Part shown: positions 25,389 through 34,192 of the stretch, piece after piece
Position numbering within the stretch: position 1 is the stretch's first letter
How the letters are laid out: each line of letters begins with the position of its first letter
Assembly: GCF_002161445.1 (NCBI RefSeq)
Contig: NZ_NFHT01000013.1
Span: forward strand, 1 to 64,000
Direction of reading: 5' to 3'
Length of the DNA stretch: 64,000 nt
Source of the DNA: Alistipes sp. An66
Lineage (GTDB): Bacteria; Bacteroidota; Bacteroidia; Bacteroidales; Rikenellaceae
Program-made: the position numbers and the translations under genes
The notes under the pieces: generated by a model
The model's database searches: none
What the model was told of the DNA's origin: nothing
The model's input: the letters and a program-made list of their open reading frames with translations, nothing else

Positions 25389-26312
25389 ATGAAAATATTG
25401 GTAGCAACGGAGAAGCCTTTTGCCAGGAAGGCGGTCGACGGAATCCGTGAAATCATCGAAGGGGCCGGCTGCGAACTGGCGCTCCTCGAAAAATACACCG
25501 ACAAGGGGCAGCTGCTCGAAGCCGTGGCCGATGCCGACGGCATCATTATCCGCAGTGACAAGATCACCGCCGAGGTGATCGCCGCGGCGAAGAACCTCCG
25601 CATCGTGGTGCGGGCCGGCGCGGGCTACGACAACGTGGACCTCGCGGCCGCCACGGAGCGCGGCATCGTGGTGATGAACACCCCGGGCCAGAACTCCAAC
25701 GCCGTGGCCGAACTGGCCATCGCCATGATGATCTACATGTCGCGCAACCGCTTTACGCCCGGCACGGGCTCGGAGATCCAGGGCAAGACGCTCGGGATCC
25801 ACGCCTACGGCAACGTCGGCAAGCTGGTCGGCCGCAAGGGCAAGGCGCTGGGCATGAATGTCGTGGCCTACGATCCGTTTATCACCGACCCGGAGGTCTT
25901 CGCGGCCGACGGTGTGGAGCCGGTTGCGTCGGTCGAGGAGCTCTACAAGCGTTCCGACTTCCTCTCGCTGCACATTCCCGCCACGCCGCAGACCGTCGGC
26001 TCGATCGGCTATGACCTGCTGATGTCGATGCCCAAGGGCGCCACGCTGGTCAACACCGCCCGCAAGGAGGTGATCGACGAGGCCGGGGTGCTGCGTGCGC
26101 TGACCGAACGCGAGGATCTGAAATACATCACCGACATCGCGGCCGGGAATCAGTCCGAGCTGGACGAGAAATTCGGCAAGCGGGTCTTCGCCACGCCGAA
26201 GAAGATGGGCGCCGAGACCGCCGAGGCGAACATCAACGCCGGCCTGGCCGCCGCCCGTCAGATCGTCGACTTCCTGAAAAACGGAAACCGGAAATTCCAG
26301 GTCAACAAATAG
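25389..26312 (+). CDS. serA: D-3-phosphoglycerate dehydrogenase
   Basis: 307 residues, the short form without an ACT regulatory domain, typical of Bacteroidetes. It oxidises 3-phosphoglycerate to phosphohydroxypyruvate with NAD+. Visible are VVRAGAGYDNVDLAAAT, a variant nucleotide loop HAYGNVGKLVGRKG, SLHIPATPQT, and the Arg/Glu region NTARKEVIDE. The start MKILVATEK is chosen by family length; the frame is open for 34 more codons upstream with an ATG at 25287, but that part does not resemble the family. It lies 111 bases after serC. Confidence 0.94.
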   Translation: MKILVATEKPFARKAVDGIREIIEGAGCELALLEKYTDKGQLLEAVADADGIIIRSDKITAEVIAAAKNLRIVVRAGAGYDNVDLAAATERGIVVMNTPGQNSNAVAELAIAMMIYMSRNRFTPGTGSEIQGKTLGIHAYGNVGKLVGRKGKALGMNVVAYDPFITDPEVFAADGVEPVASVEELYKRSDFLSLHIPATPQTVGSIGYDLLMSMPKGATLVNTARKEVIDEAGVLRALTEREDLKYITDIAAGNQSELDEKFGKRVFATPKKMGAETAEANINAGLAAARQIVDFLKNGNRKFQVNK

Positions 26313-26333
26313 GAAGGACCGGACGAGCGGAGA

Positions 26334-26366
26334 AGGCGGGTGCGGTGTGAACGGGCCCGCCTTTTT
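26334..26366 (+). terminator. Terminator after serA
   Basis: AGGCGGG and CCCGCCT arms around a 15-base loop, then TTTTT. It separates serA from the DUF1015 gene, although some read-through is likely since this gene order is conserved. Confidence 0.6.
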
Positions 26367-26417
26367 CGATGGAACGAGTGAACCAACCAACCAATAATCG
26401 AAAACAACCGAAAGACT

Positions 26418-27668
26418 ATGGTACGAATCAAACCATTCCGTGCGGTGCGTCCGCCGAAGGAGCATGCGGCCGAGGTGGCGTCGCGTCCCTACGATGTACT
26501 GAACTCCGCGGAGGCGAAGGCCGAAGCCACGGAGCGTTCGCTGCTGCACATCATCAAACCCGAGATCGACTTCGACCCCATTGCCGACGAGCATTCGCAA
26601 CCCGTCTACGAGAAGGCGGTGGAGAATTTCCGCAAGTGGCAGCGGGAGGGCTGGTTGCAGCAGGATCCCGAGGAGTATTACTACATCTATGCGCAGACGA
26701 TGGAGGGCCGCACGCAGTACGGACTGGCCATGTGCTGCCACTTCGAGGACTACCTCTCGGGAGCGATCAAGAAGCACGAGCTCACGCGCCCCGACAAGGA
26801 GGAGGACCGCATGATCCACGTGCGCAACCAGCAGGCCAACATCGAACCGGTCTTCTTCGCCTACCCGGACAACGCCGAGATCGACGCCATCGTCAATGAC
26901 ATCGTGGCGAACAACGCCCCGGAGTACGACTTCACGGCGTCCGACGGATTCGGGCACAAGCTGTGGGTGATCCGCGACCGGAAGACCAACGACCGCATCA
27001 CGGAGATCTTTTCGAAGATTCCGGCGCTGTACGTTGCTGACGGTCACCATCGCACGGCTGCCGCCGCGCGTGTGGGCGCCGAGTGCAAGGCGGAGAACCC
27101 GAACCACACGGGCGAGGAGGAGTACTGCTACTTCCTGGCCGTGACGTTCCCGGCCAACCAGCTGCGGATCATCGACTACAACCGCGTGGTGAAGGACCTG
27201 AACGGCCTGACCCCGGCGGAGCTGGTCGAGCGGCTCAAAGAGTCGTTCGAGGTCGGGGACAAGGGCACGGAGGAGTATCGTCCGACAGGCCTGCACAACT
27301 TCTCGATGTACCTCGACGGCCGCTGGTGGAGCCTGACGGCCAAGCCCGGGACCTACGACGACAACGATCCGATCGGGGTGCTGGACGTCACGGTGCTCTC
27401 GAACCTCGTGCTGGACCGGATCCTCGGCATCGAGGACCTGCGCACCTCGAAGCGGATCGACTTCGTGGGCGGCATCCGCGGTCTGGGCGAGCTGAAACGC
27501 CGCGTCGACAGCGGCGAGATGAAGGTGGCTTTCGCGCTCTACCCCGTCTCGATGCAGCAGCTGATCAACATCGCCGATACGGGCAACATCATGCCTCCGA
27601 AGACGACGTGGTTCGAGCCGAAACTGCGTTCGGGCGTGGTGATCCACTCCTTCGCCGAGGAGAAGTAG
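26418..27668 (+). CDS. DUF1015 family protein
   Basis: 416 residues. The N-terminus MVRIKPFRAVRPPKE and the segments VASRPYDVLNSAEA, LYVADGHHRTAAAARV and SGVVIHSF are the conserved blocks of DUF1015 (previously SpoOJ/ParA/ParB/repB-like). The ADGHHRT motif looks like a ParB-related nucleotide-binding site. The family regularly follows serC-serA in Bacteroidetes and other phyla, and members have been linked to serine metabolism (serine kinase-like), but no activity can be asserted from the sequence alone. It is followed by a strong terminator. Confidence 0.88.
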   Translation: MVRIKPFRAVRPPKEHAAEVASRPYDVLNSAEAKAEATERSLLHIIKPEIDFDPIADEHSQPVYEKAVENFRKWQREGWLQQDPEEYYYIYAQTMEGRTQYGLAMCCHFEDYLSGAIKKHELTRPDKEEDRMIHVRNQQANIEPVFFAYPDNAEIDAIVNDIVANNAPEYDFTASDGFGHKLWVIRDRKTNDRITEIFSKIPALYVADGHHRTAAAARVGAECKAENPNHTGEEEYCYFLAVTFPANQLRIIDYNRVVKDLNGLTPAELVERLKESFEVGDKGTEEYRPTGLHNFSMYLDGRWWSLTAKPGTYDDNDPIGVLDVTVLSNLVLDRILGIEDLRTSKRIDFVGGIRGLGELKRRVDSGEMKVAFALYPVSMQQLINIADTGNIMPPKTTWFEPKLRSGVVIHSFAEEK

Positions 27669-27685
27669 CCGCAGCCGATGGAATG

Positions 27686-27723
27686 AAGACGGTCCGGAAA
27701 ATCCTCCGGACCGTCTTGTTTTT
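27686..27723 (+). terminator. Strong terminator after the DUF1015 gene
   Basis: AAGACGGTCCGGA and TCCGGACCGTCTT form a 13-bp perfect stem with a 6-base loop, followed by GTTTTTG. Confidence 0.8.
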
Positions 27724-27879
27724 GTTCGCTTCGGGGCGTAGGTTCCGGGATTTTTCGTATCTTTACGCAGCCGGACCGGAGCGTTCCGGAGGAAAATTGT
27801 CGCGGGCCGCCCCTTGCCGGGACTTTGTTCTGGCTTTTGTTTGGCCCGCAGATCGGAAAATCCCTGAAAACCGTGCCGT

Positions 27880-28377
27880 ATGAAGTGGTTTTTCAAATGC
27901 ATCCGCAACTATGTGAATTTCTCGGGGCGTGCCCGTCGGACGGAATTCTGGTACTTTATCCTCTTTTCGTGCCTGCTGTTGATCGTGGCCATGGCGCTGG
28001 ACGTGGTCTGCTTCAATACGCCCTACGGGGTGTTCTATCTGCTGGTGGCGCTGTTCCTGTTCCTGCCCCAGCTCGCGGTCTCGGCACGCCGCCTGCACGA
28101 CACGGGCCGCACCTCCAAATGGCTCCTCTGGAATTATCTCGCCCTGCTGGTCTGGGCAGTGGCCGCTCTGGTGCTTTCGGGACTGTCGGCCTTTGCCGGA
28201 GGTCGGGACGCATCCGCGTGGTTTCTCATCGTGCTGTGCGGCGGCTGCGTGCTCTTCTTCATCTGGGAGATCGTCTTTCTGGTGTGGTTCTGCCTGCCCG
28301 GGACGCCCGGGGAGAACCGCTACGGCCCCGATCCCAAGCAGCCCGATCAGGAAAAGAGCGCTCCGGAATCCGTGTGA
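27880..28377 (+). CDS. DUF805 family membrane protein
   Basis: 165 residues. The N-terminus MKWFFKCIRNYVNFSGRARR and FWYFILFS form the DUF805 signature, followed by about four hydrophobic segments (30-50, 55-65, 80-105, 120-140) and the LAVSARRLHDTGRT loop typical of the family. The end is charged and Pro-rich. It is an inner membrane protein of unknown function. It stands alone between a terminator and the ferredoxin operon. Confidence 0.87.
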   Translation: MKWFFKCIRNYVNFSGRARRTEFWYFILFSCLLLIVAMALDVVCFNTPYGVFYLLVALFLFLPQLAVSARRLHDTGRTSKWLLWNYLALLVWAVAALVLSGLSAFAGGRDASAWFLIVLCGGCVLFFIWEIVFLVWFCLPGTPGENRYGPDPKQPDQEKSAPESV

Positions 28378-28453
28378 TGCGCTCCGGACCAATATTTTAT
28401 CATGAAACGGTGATATTTTATAACGAAAATAAATCGGGGCCGGGAAAAATTCG

Positions 28454-28461
28454 TATATTTG
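28454..28461 (+). promoter_or_regulatory. -7 promoter element for the 2-oxoacid:ferredoxin oxidoreductase operon
   Basis: TATATTTG, 31 bases before the ferredoxin start and in an AT-rich stretch unlike the surrounding DNA. The -33 box is unclear. Confidence 0.5.
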
Positions 28462-28492
28462 TAAGCAACTTAACAATACTATTGGCGTTATT

Positions 28493-28720
28493 ATGGCAAA
28501 GATCAAAGGAACTATCGTCGTCGACAGGGAGCGCTGCAAAGGGTGCGGCGTCTGTGTCTCGGTATGTCCGTGCGACGTACTCGCCCTCTCGGCAGAGGTC
28601 AACGGCAAGGGCTATCCCGTGGCCCGGATGGCAAATCCCGATGCCTGCACGGGCTGCGCTTCGTGTGCGGTGATCTGTCCCGACAGCGTCATCACGGTTT
28701 ATCGTCAAAAATTCGAATAA
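28493..28720 (+). CDS. Two-cluster 4Fe-4S ferredoxin subunit of 2-oxoacid:ferredoxin oxidoreductase
   Basis: 75 residues with two 4Fe-4S motifs, CKGCGVCVSVCP (residues 15-26) and CTGCASCAVICP (53-64 region). It is the delta (KorD/VorD-like) subunit that accepts electrons from the TPP and iron-sulfur core and passes them to ferredoxin. It is the first gene of a four-gene operon; the alpha gene starts 3 bases after its stop. Confidence 0.92.
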   Translation: MAKIKGTIVVDRERCKGCGVCVSVCPCDVLALSAEVNGKGYPVARMANPDACTGCASCAVICPDSVITVYRQKFE

Positions 28721-28723
28721 GCG

Positions 28724-29818
28724 ATGGCAGAGAAGGAAGTAAAACTCATGAAAGGCAACGAGGTGATCGCCCATGCGGCGATCCGCTACGGTTGCGACGG
28801 ATATTTCGGCTACCCCATCACCCCGCAGTCGGAGGTCATGGAGACGCTCATGGAACTCAAACCGTGGGAGACGACCGGCATGGTCGTCCTGCAGGCCGAG
28901 TCGGAAATTTCTTCGATCAACATGGTCTACGGCGGTGCAGCGACCGGAAAACGGGTCATGACCTCGTCGTCGAGCCCCGGCATCTCGCTCATGGCCGAGG
29001 GTTTGAGCTATCTGGCCGGCGCGGAGCTTCCCTGCCTGGTGATCAACTGCCAGCGCGGCGGCCCGGGTCTGGGTACGATCCAACCCTCGCAGGGCGACTA
29101 TTTCCAGGCCGTGAAGGGCGGCGGCCACGGTGACTACCACCTGATCGTCTTCGCCCCGAACTCCGTGCAGGAGATGCACGACCACGTGGCCGAGGCCTTC
29201 GATCTGGCCTTCAAGTACCGCAATCCGGCGATGATCCTCGCCGACGGCGCCATCGGCCAGATGATGGAGAAGGTGGTGCTGGCGCCGCAGCGTCCGCGCC
29301 GCACCGACGAGGAGATCAAGGCCGAATGCCGCTCGTGGGCGACCTGCGGGAAACCGGCCGACCGCGAACGCAACGTCGTCACGTCGCTGGAATTGCAGTC
29401 CGAGAAGATGGAGATCATCAACATCCGCTTGCAGGAGAAATACAAGGCGCTCGAAGAGAACGAAGTGCGCTACGAAGCCATCGAATGCGACGATGCGGAT
29501 TATGTGATCGTGGCCTTCGGGTCGTCGGCGCGGATCTGTTCGGCGACGGTCGAGATGGCGCGCGCCGAAGGTCTGAAAGTGGGCCTGCTGCGCCCGATCA
29601 CGCTCTACCCGTTCCCGACCCGACAGATCGCCGAACTGGCCGCACGCGGCGTGAAGGGCTTCCTCTCGGCGGAGCTGAACGCCGGACAGATGGTCGAGGA
29701 CGTGCGTCTGGCCGTCAACGGAAAGGCCCCCGTGGAGCACTACGGGCGCCAGGGCGGCATGTTGTTCAACCCCGACGAGGTGCTCGCAGCCTTGAAGGAA
29801 AAACTGATTAAAAAGTAG
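28724..29818 (+). CDS. korA: 2-oxoacid:ferredoxin oxidoreductase, alpha subunit
   Basis: 364 residues. It has the pyruvate-flavodoxin oxidoreductase domain I pattern: KGNEVIAHAAIRYGCDGYFG, then YPITPQSEVMETL, SEISSINMVYGGAATGKR, and GGPGLGTIQPSQGDY. A C-terminal domain II follows from about 245. Paralogues act on 2-oxoglutarate (KorA) or branched-chain 2-oxoacids (VorB). The substrate cannot be settled without comparison; the symbol is by family. It is co-transcribed with the ferredoxin, beta and gamma subunits. Confidence 0.9.
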   Translation: MAEKEVKLMKGNEVIAHAAIRYGCDGYFGYPITPQSEVMETLMELKPWETTGMVVLQAESEISSINMVYGGAATGKRVMTSSSSPGISLMAEGLSYLAGAELPCLVINCQRGGPGLGTIQPSQGDYFQAVKGGGHGDYHLIVFAPNSVQEMHDHVAEAFDLAFKYRNPAMILADGAIGQMMEKVVLAPQRPRRTDEEIKAECRSWATCGKPADRERNVVTSLELQSEKMEIINIRLQEKYKALEENEVRYEAIECDDADYVIVAFGSSARICSATVEMARAEGLKVGLLRPITLYPFPTRQIAELAARGVKGFLSAELNAGQMVEDVRLAVNGKAPVEHYGRQGGMLFNPDEVLAALKEKLIKK

Positions 29819-29824
29819 ACTACG

Positions 29825-30592
29825 ATGGCAGAGGTTGAAATCAAACAGGAGAATCTGGTTTACGCGAAACCGAAACTCATTACCGATAACGTCATGCACT
29901 ACTGCCCGGGTTGCAGCCACGGCACGGTGCACAAACTCATCGCCGAGGTCATCGAGGAGATGGGTCTCGAAGATCGCACGGTGGGCGTTTCGCCCGTTGG
30001 CTGCTCGGTCTTCGCCTACAACTACATCGACATCGACTGGATCGAGGCGGCGCACGGACGCGCGCTGGCCATTGCCTCGGCCGTGAAGCGGCTGTGGCCG
30101 GGGAACATGGTCTTCACGTACCAGGGCGACGGCGACCTGTCGGCGATCGGTACGGCGGAGTCGATCCATGCGGCGGCGCGCGGCGAGAACGTCGTTGCGA
30201 TCTACATCAACAACGCAATCTACGGCATGACGGGGGGACAGATGGCCCCGACGACGTTGCTCGGGATGAAGACCTCGACGACGCCCTACGGCCGCGACCC
30301 GCGTCTGAACGGCTATCCGTACAAGATCGCGGAGATGATGGCGCATCTGGACGGTGCGACCTACATCACGCGGCAGAGCGTCCACACGGCGGCGAACGTG
30401 CGCAAGTGCAAGCGTGCGATCCGCAAGGCGTTCGAGAACGCGATGGCCGGGAACGGCTTCTCGCTGGTGGAGGTCGTGTCGACGTGCAACAGCGGCTGGA
30501 AGCTCTCGCCGGTGGATTCGAACCGTTGGTTGGAGGAGAACATGCTGCCCTACTATCCGCTGGGCGATATCAAGGACGTAAAAAAGGAGTAA
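29825..30592 (+). CDS. korB: 2-oxoacid:ferredoxin oxidoreductase, beta (TPP-binding) subunit
   Basis: 255 residues. It binds thiamine pyrophosphate through the motif GDGDLSAIGTAESIHAAARG with the downstream NNAIYGMTGGQ. The cysteine-containing MHYCPGCSHGTVHKL near residue 25 matches a cluster-associated site. The alpha-beta spacing is 6 bases. The beta and gamma subunits together complete the enzyme, which oxidatively decarboxylates a 2-oxoacid to an acyl-CoA, reducing ferredoxin in anaerobic metabolism. Confidence 0.92.
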   Translation: MAEVEIKQENLVYAKPKLITDNVMHYCPGCSHGTVHKLIAEVIEEMGLEDRTVGVSPVGCSVFAYNYIDIDWIEAAHGRALAIASAVKRLWPGNMVFTYQGDGDLSAIGTAESIHAAARGENVVAIYINNAIYGMTGGQMAPTTLLGMKTSTTPYGRDPRLNGYPYKIAEMMAHLDGATYITRQSVHTAANVRKCKRAIRKAFENAMAGNGFSLVEVVSTCNSGWKLSPVDSNRWLEENMLPYYPLGDIKDVKKE

Positions 30593-30596
30593 AGCG

Positions 30597-31142
30597 ATGA
30601 AAGAGACATTGATCATAGCAGGATTCGGAGGACAGGGCGTCCTCTCGATGGGCAAGATTCTGGCCTATTCGGGCGTGATGCAGGACTTCGAGGTGACGTG
30701 GATGCCCTCCTACGGCCCGGAGATGCGCGGCGGCACGGCCAACGTGACGGTGATTCTCTCCGACCGGAAGATCTCCTCGCCGATTGCGCACGAGTACGAC
30801 ACGGCGATCATTCTGAACCAGCAGTCGATGGAGAAGTTCGAGCCGATGGTCAAGCCGGGCGGCGTGCTGATCTACGATACGAACGGGATTTCGCGCCATC
30901 CGGTCCGCACGGACATTTCGGTCTATTCGATCGATGCCACGGCCGAGTGTGCGAAGATGGGTCAGGCGAAGTTGTTCAACACGATGATTCTGGGCGGCTA
31001 CCTGAAGGTCTGCCCGGTGGTTGAGATGGAGAACGTGATGGTCGGGTTGAAAAAGTCGCTTCCCGAACGTGCGTGGAAGATGCTCCCGGCCAACGAAGAG
31101 GCCATCCGCCACGGCGGCGAGATTATCCGCAAGGTGCGGTAA
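30597..31142 (+). CDS. korC: 2-oxoacid:ferredoxin oxidoreductase, gamma subunit
   Basis: 181 residues with the POR gamma domain: ETLIIAGFGGQGVLSMGKI at the N-terminus and YGPEMRGGTANVTV, two hallmarks of the catalytic domain 4. It starts 4 bases after korB stops and is followed by a terminator at 31216. Confidence 0.92.
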   Translation: MKETLIIAGFGGQGVLSMGKILAYSGVMQDFEVTWMPSYGPEMRGGTANVTVILSDRKISSPIAHEYDTAIILNQQSMEKFEPMVKPGGVLIYDTNGISRHPVRTDISVYSIDATAECAKMGQAKLFNTMILGGYLKVCPVVEMENVMVGLKKSLPERAWKMLPANEEAIRHGGEIIRKVR

Positions 31143-31215
31143 ATTGCGAAAACGGAGATATCGGCATTCTGACGTTTCGCTGTTACATATTGATTCTGGC
31201 GGATATACGCATAAA

Positions 31216-31248
31216 AGAGAAGGTCCCGACGACGGGCCTTCTCTTTTT
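31216..31248 (+). terminator. Terminator of the 2-oxoacid:ferredoxin oxidoreductase operon
   Basis: AGAGAAGG and CCTTCTCT arms with a further CCCG/CGGG pairing inside, then TTTTT. It lies 74 bases after korC and just before the convergent sulfatase-fold gene. Confidence 0.8.
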
Positions 31249-31280
31249 CAAAATGAAATTAGAGTTTCTCGGTGTGTCGG

Positions 31281-33056
31281 TCAGAACTCTTTCCCTTCGA
31301 AAAAATTTGAACGGAGGAGAATATCCGAAATGCGCCACATCTCAAAGCGGGCCTGCCGTACGGAATCGTCGGTATTATCTCCAACCCATTTTCCATCCCA
31401 GTTTACGGCACAGTTGCACGAGTTTCTGAAAACGCTTTCTCCCAGACCGGGGAATGGGTAGTCAGCCAATCCCATCAGATCCAACAGGCTCGGATAGATG
31501 TCACTTTGAGCGATAACCTTGTCGGTTTCCGCTTTCAACGGAGCATTGAGAATGAACAACGGAATGAAGCGATCCTCCAAAGAGCGTTCCGGACGACCTT
31601 CGTACAAATTCCGGGAGATGATTGAATCATGATCTCCGACAATGACGATAATGCTGTTGTCATATAGTCCGGCGTCCCGAAGAGAGGTAATGAACTCTTG
31701 GATACAATGGTCGACATATTGTGTAATAATCAGATAATTCATGACCTTCCGATTCGGAATATCAGCCTGCCGGAGTGAACTTTCGAATTCGGTTTCTATA
31801 GGATCATGACCCGAGAAGGTGACGAGTTGTGCATAGAATGGTTGATGTAATTTCTGGAGGATCGGAAGGCTGTTTGTAAAGAGATAATGGTCCGATTCAG
31901 GGCGCATGTGACCATTGTCCATCCGCTCATAGAAACGGTCGAATCCATAATTTCTGGCGGCAGCTTCCTGATTCCATACTGTTTTATTGTCGCAAGTCAG
32001 TATGATGGAGACATATCCCTTTTTTTTCAAGGCTTTTGGTAATGATGGATAGGTATTTGAACTGCCATAGATTACCGAGGTAGCTCCCGAGATAAGAGGA
32101 AGTAACCCTGTATTTATAAGCAATTGAGCATCGGACGATCTTCCATCCTTGATTTGTGGCAGGACTTTCATGAAAGAAAGCACGCTTGTATCACGAGTCA
32201 AAGAATTGAGATATGGAGTGACTTCTGTCCCGTCTATGGTCAGATTGATCGGCCATGCACATAAGGATTCCGTCAGTATGATGATCAGATTTTTGTTGTG
32301 AGAGGTAACAAGTTGAGTGTCGGCCCGACGTTGCTTTGATATTTCGATGAATCGGCCTGCATCTTCGATTTCCTCTTTTGTACAACCTTTAAGCAAGGTA
32401 AATTGCGAGATCCAGAAATTGACTATTCCGTATTCCCGCATGCCAACCATCGGCTCTGTTTTATAGCGGTAGATAGGATGCTGATGGACTGCATAACATC
32501 GGGCAAAAACATAGTTTTGTCCGATAATGATCGAAAGGGTAATCAGGCAAAGTACAGCCGCAAGATTTTGCTTCTTGAACAACTCCCCCCCCCGATGTTT
32601 TTTTCTTTGTATGATCTGGTTATAACGGTATCCAATCATGAAAACAAATGGAGGTAGAACCAATAGAAGATCAATCCAACGAAGCGAGAACAGTACACTG
32701 CTCCCGATTGTTGAAAGGTTCTGAACCAACAGAAACGATGTTAAGGGCATAATCGTTCCGTAGTTACGATAATACCATACGTTAGCAAGCAGATAGAGTG
32801 TTACAACGCAGATATAGGGGAAAAGCCACTTTTTCCGTCTTAACCCCCAAGCCGGGAGGGCAAAGAACATGGCATCGGCCAGACGGTGAATGTAGGACCT
32901 GAATTCATGCAATCCCTTGAACTCCCAGATGGAGTCCATGACAGATAACGATAGATAAAATGCAATTACTAATGCAATATAAATCGTGACTCTGTATTGA
33001 CCCGATTTTATGAAATATTCAGATATTTTTTTCGGCGAGTATATGGAAAATATCAT
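31281..33056 (-). CDS. LtaS-type sulfatase-fold membrane phosphotransferase, AT-rich
   Basis: 591 residues. About five hydrophobic segments (22-40, 55-70, 78-95, 105-140, 165-185) precede an extracytoplasmic sulfatase-fold domain from about 245. By comparison from memory with lipoteichoic acid synthase, the metal site is Glu263 (ILTESLCAW), Asp475/His476 (VGDHDS) and His417 (SGHDP). The nucleophile position is Ser307 (DGRSSD), where LtaS has Thr. It could transfer phosphoglycerol, phosphoethanolamine or similar groups to a surface glycan or lipid. The gene is clearly more AT-rich than its neighbours and uses AT-ending codons, so it was probably acquired. It follows fmt by 51 bases. Confidence 0.78.
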   Translation of the reverse strand: MIFSIYSPKKISEYFIKSGQYRVTIYIALVIAFYLSLSVMDSIWEFKGLHEFRSYIHRLADAMFFALPAWGLRRKKWLFPYICVVTLYLLANVWYYRNYGTIMPLTSFLLVQNLSTIGSSVLFSLRWIDLLLVLPPFVFMIGYRYNQIIQRKKHRGGELFKKQNLAAVLCLITLSIIIGQNYVFARCYAVHQHPIYRYKTEPMVGMREYGIVNFWISQFTLLKGCTKEEIEDAGRFIEISKQRRADTQLVTSHNKNLIIILTESLCAWPINLTIDGTEVTPYLNSLTRDTSVLSFMKVLPQIKDGRSSDAQLLINTGLLPLISGATSVIYGSSNTYPSLPKALKKKGYVSIILTCDNKTVWNQEAAARNYGFDRFYERMDNGHMRPESDHYLFTNSLPILQKLHQPFYAQLVTFSGHDPIETEFESSLRQADIPNRKVMNYLIITQYVDHCIQEFITSLRDAGLYDNSIIVIVGDHDSIISRNLYEGRPERSLEDRFIPLFILNAPLKAETDKVIAQSDIYPSLLDLMGLADYPFPGLGESVFRNSCNCAVNWDGKWVGDNTDDSVRQARFEMWRISDILLRSNFFEGKEF

Positions 33057-33107
33057 TTTAGATATTTAAGTGGATCCGGTTTATAGGTGTTCGATTGTAG
33101 GATTGTG

Positions 33108-34088
33108 TCAAGGTTCCCTGAACCGGTATTGCAGCACGTCGCGCCAGCCCAGCAGCAACTCGCGGACCGCAAGACGCTTCTTTCCGGCAATCTGCAACTC
33201 CCCGAGACGAATCCATCCGTCGGCGCATGCCACCCGGATGAAGGTCCGTCCGTCGCTCTCCACCGTGCCGCAAGCCGCCTCTTCGTGTGCGGCCTCCTCG
33301 AACCGTGCCGCATAGATCTTCGCCGTCTGCTCCTCATCTGCTCCGGCGCGGTACATGGCCGTCCATGCCGCCGGATAGGGCGACAGCCCGCGGATGAAAT
33401 CCACGATCCGCTTGCCGTTCCACCGCCAGTCGATGCGGCAATCCTCCTTGAAGATCTTCGGCGCCGGGCGCAAGGCCGATTCGTCGATTCCCTGCTGTTC
33501 GATCGGTTCGATCTTCCCGGCGGCAATCCGCTCCACGGTGTCGAGGACCAGCCCCGTGCCGACCTCCATGAGCCGTTCGTACATCGTGCCGATCGTATCC
33601 TCCGCACCGATCGGCACGCGGATCTGCCCGATGATGGCTCCCTTGTCGATTTCGTGGTTCAGCAGGAAGGTCGTGACGCCCGTTTCGGTCTCGCCGTTGA
33701 TGATCGCCCAGTTGATCGGCGCCGCACCCCGGTACTGGGGCAGCAGCGAGGCGTGGAGGTTGAACGTCCCCAGCCGCGGCATCGCCCAGACCACCTCCGG
33801 CAGCATCCGGAAGGCGATCACGATCCCCAGGTCGGGCTGCCACGCCCGCAGCGTCTCGACGAATTCCGGGTCGCGGAGCTTGACGGGTTGCAGAATCGGA
33901 AGCCCCAGCTCCCGGGCGGCGATCTTCACGTCGCTCTCGTGCATCCGCTGCCCGCGGCCCGCGGGTTTGTCGGGTGCCGTGACGACCCCGACGACCTGGT
34001 AGCCCCCGGCGACCAGCGCCCGCAACGACGGCACGGCGAACTCGGGCGTGCCCATGAAGACGATGCGGAGATTTTTTGCCTGTTCCAT
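33108..34088 (-). CDS. fmt: Methionyl-tRNA formyltransferase
   Basis: 326 residues. It formylates initiator Met-tRNA with 10-formyltetrahydrofolate. The N-terminus RIVFMGTPEFAVPSLRALV, the folate loop with FNLHASLLPQYRGAAPINWA (catalytic His and the SLLPxYRG motif), and the C-terminal OB-like domain are present. The start MEQAKNLRIVF is chosen because the protein family begins there; the frame is open upstream. It follows ribBA after a gap of about 100 bases. Confidence 0.95.
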   Translation of the reverse strand: MEQAKNLRIVFMGTPEFAVPSLRALVAGGYQVVGVVTAPDKPAGRGQRMHESDVKIAARELGLPILQPVKLRDPEFVETLRAWQPDLGIVIAFRMLPEVVWAMPRLGTFNLHASLLPQYRGAAPINWAIINGETETGVTTFLLNHEIDKGAIIGQIRVPIGAEDTIGTMYERLMEVGTGLVLDTVERIAAGKIEPIEQQGIDESALRPAPKIFKEDCRIDWRWNGKRIVDFIRGLSPYPAAWTAMYRAGADEEQTAKIYAARFEEAAHEEAACGTVESDGRTFIRVACADGWIRLGELQIAGKKRLAVRELLLGWRDVLQYRFREP

Positions 34089-34192
34089 CCCTTTTCCCGA
34101 TATTGAAACGCGGAGGTTCCGCCGGCGATTCCGGACCCGGGTCTTCTTCTTTTTGCACCCGCTCCCTTCCGGCGGCCTCGCCTTTGCGGTCT

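Noticed and set aside
24141..27908. A 1255-codon open frame on the minus strand opposite serC, serA and DUF1015
   Set aside because: Same effect: shadow of three clear plus-strand genes with no domain or start support.
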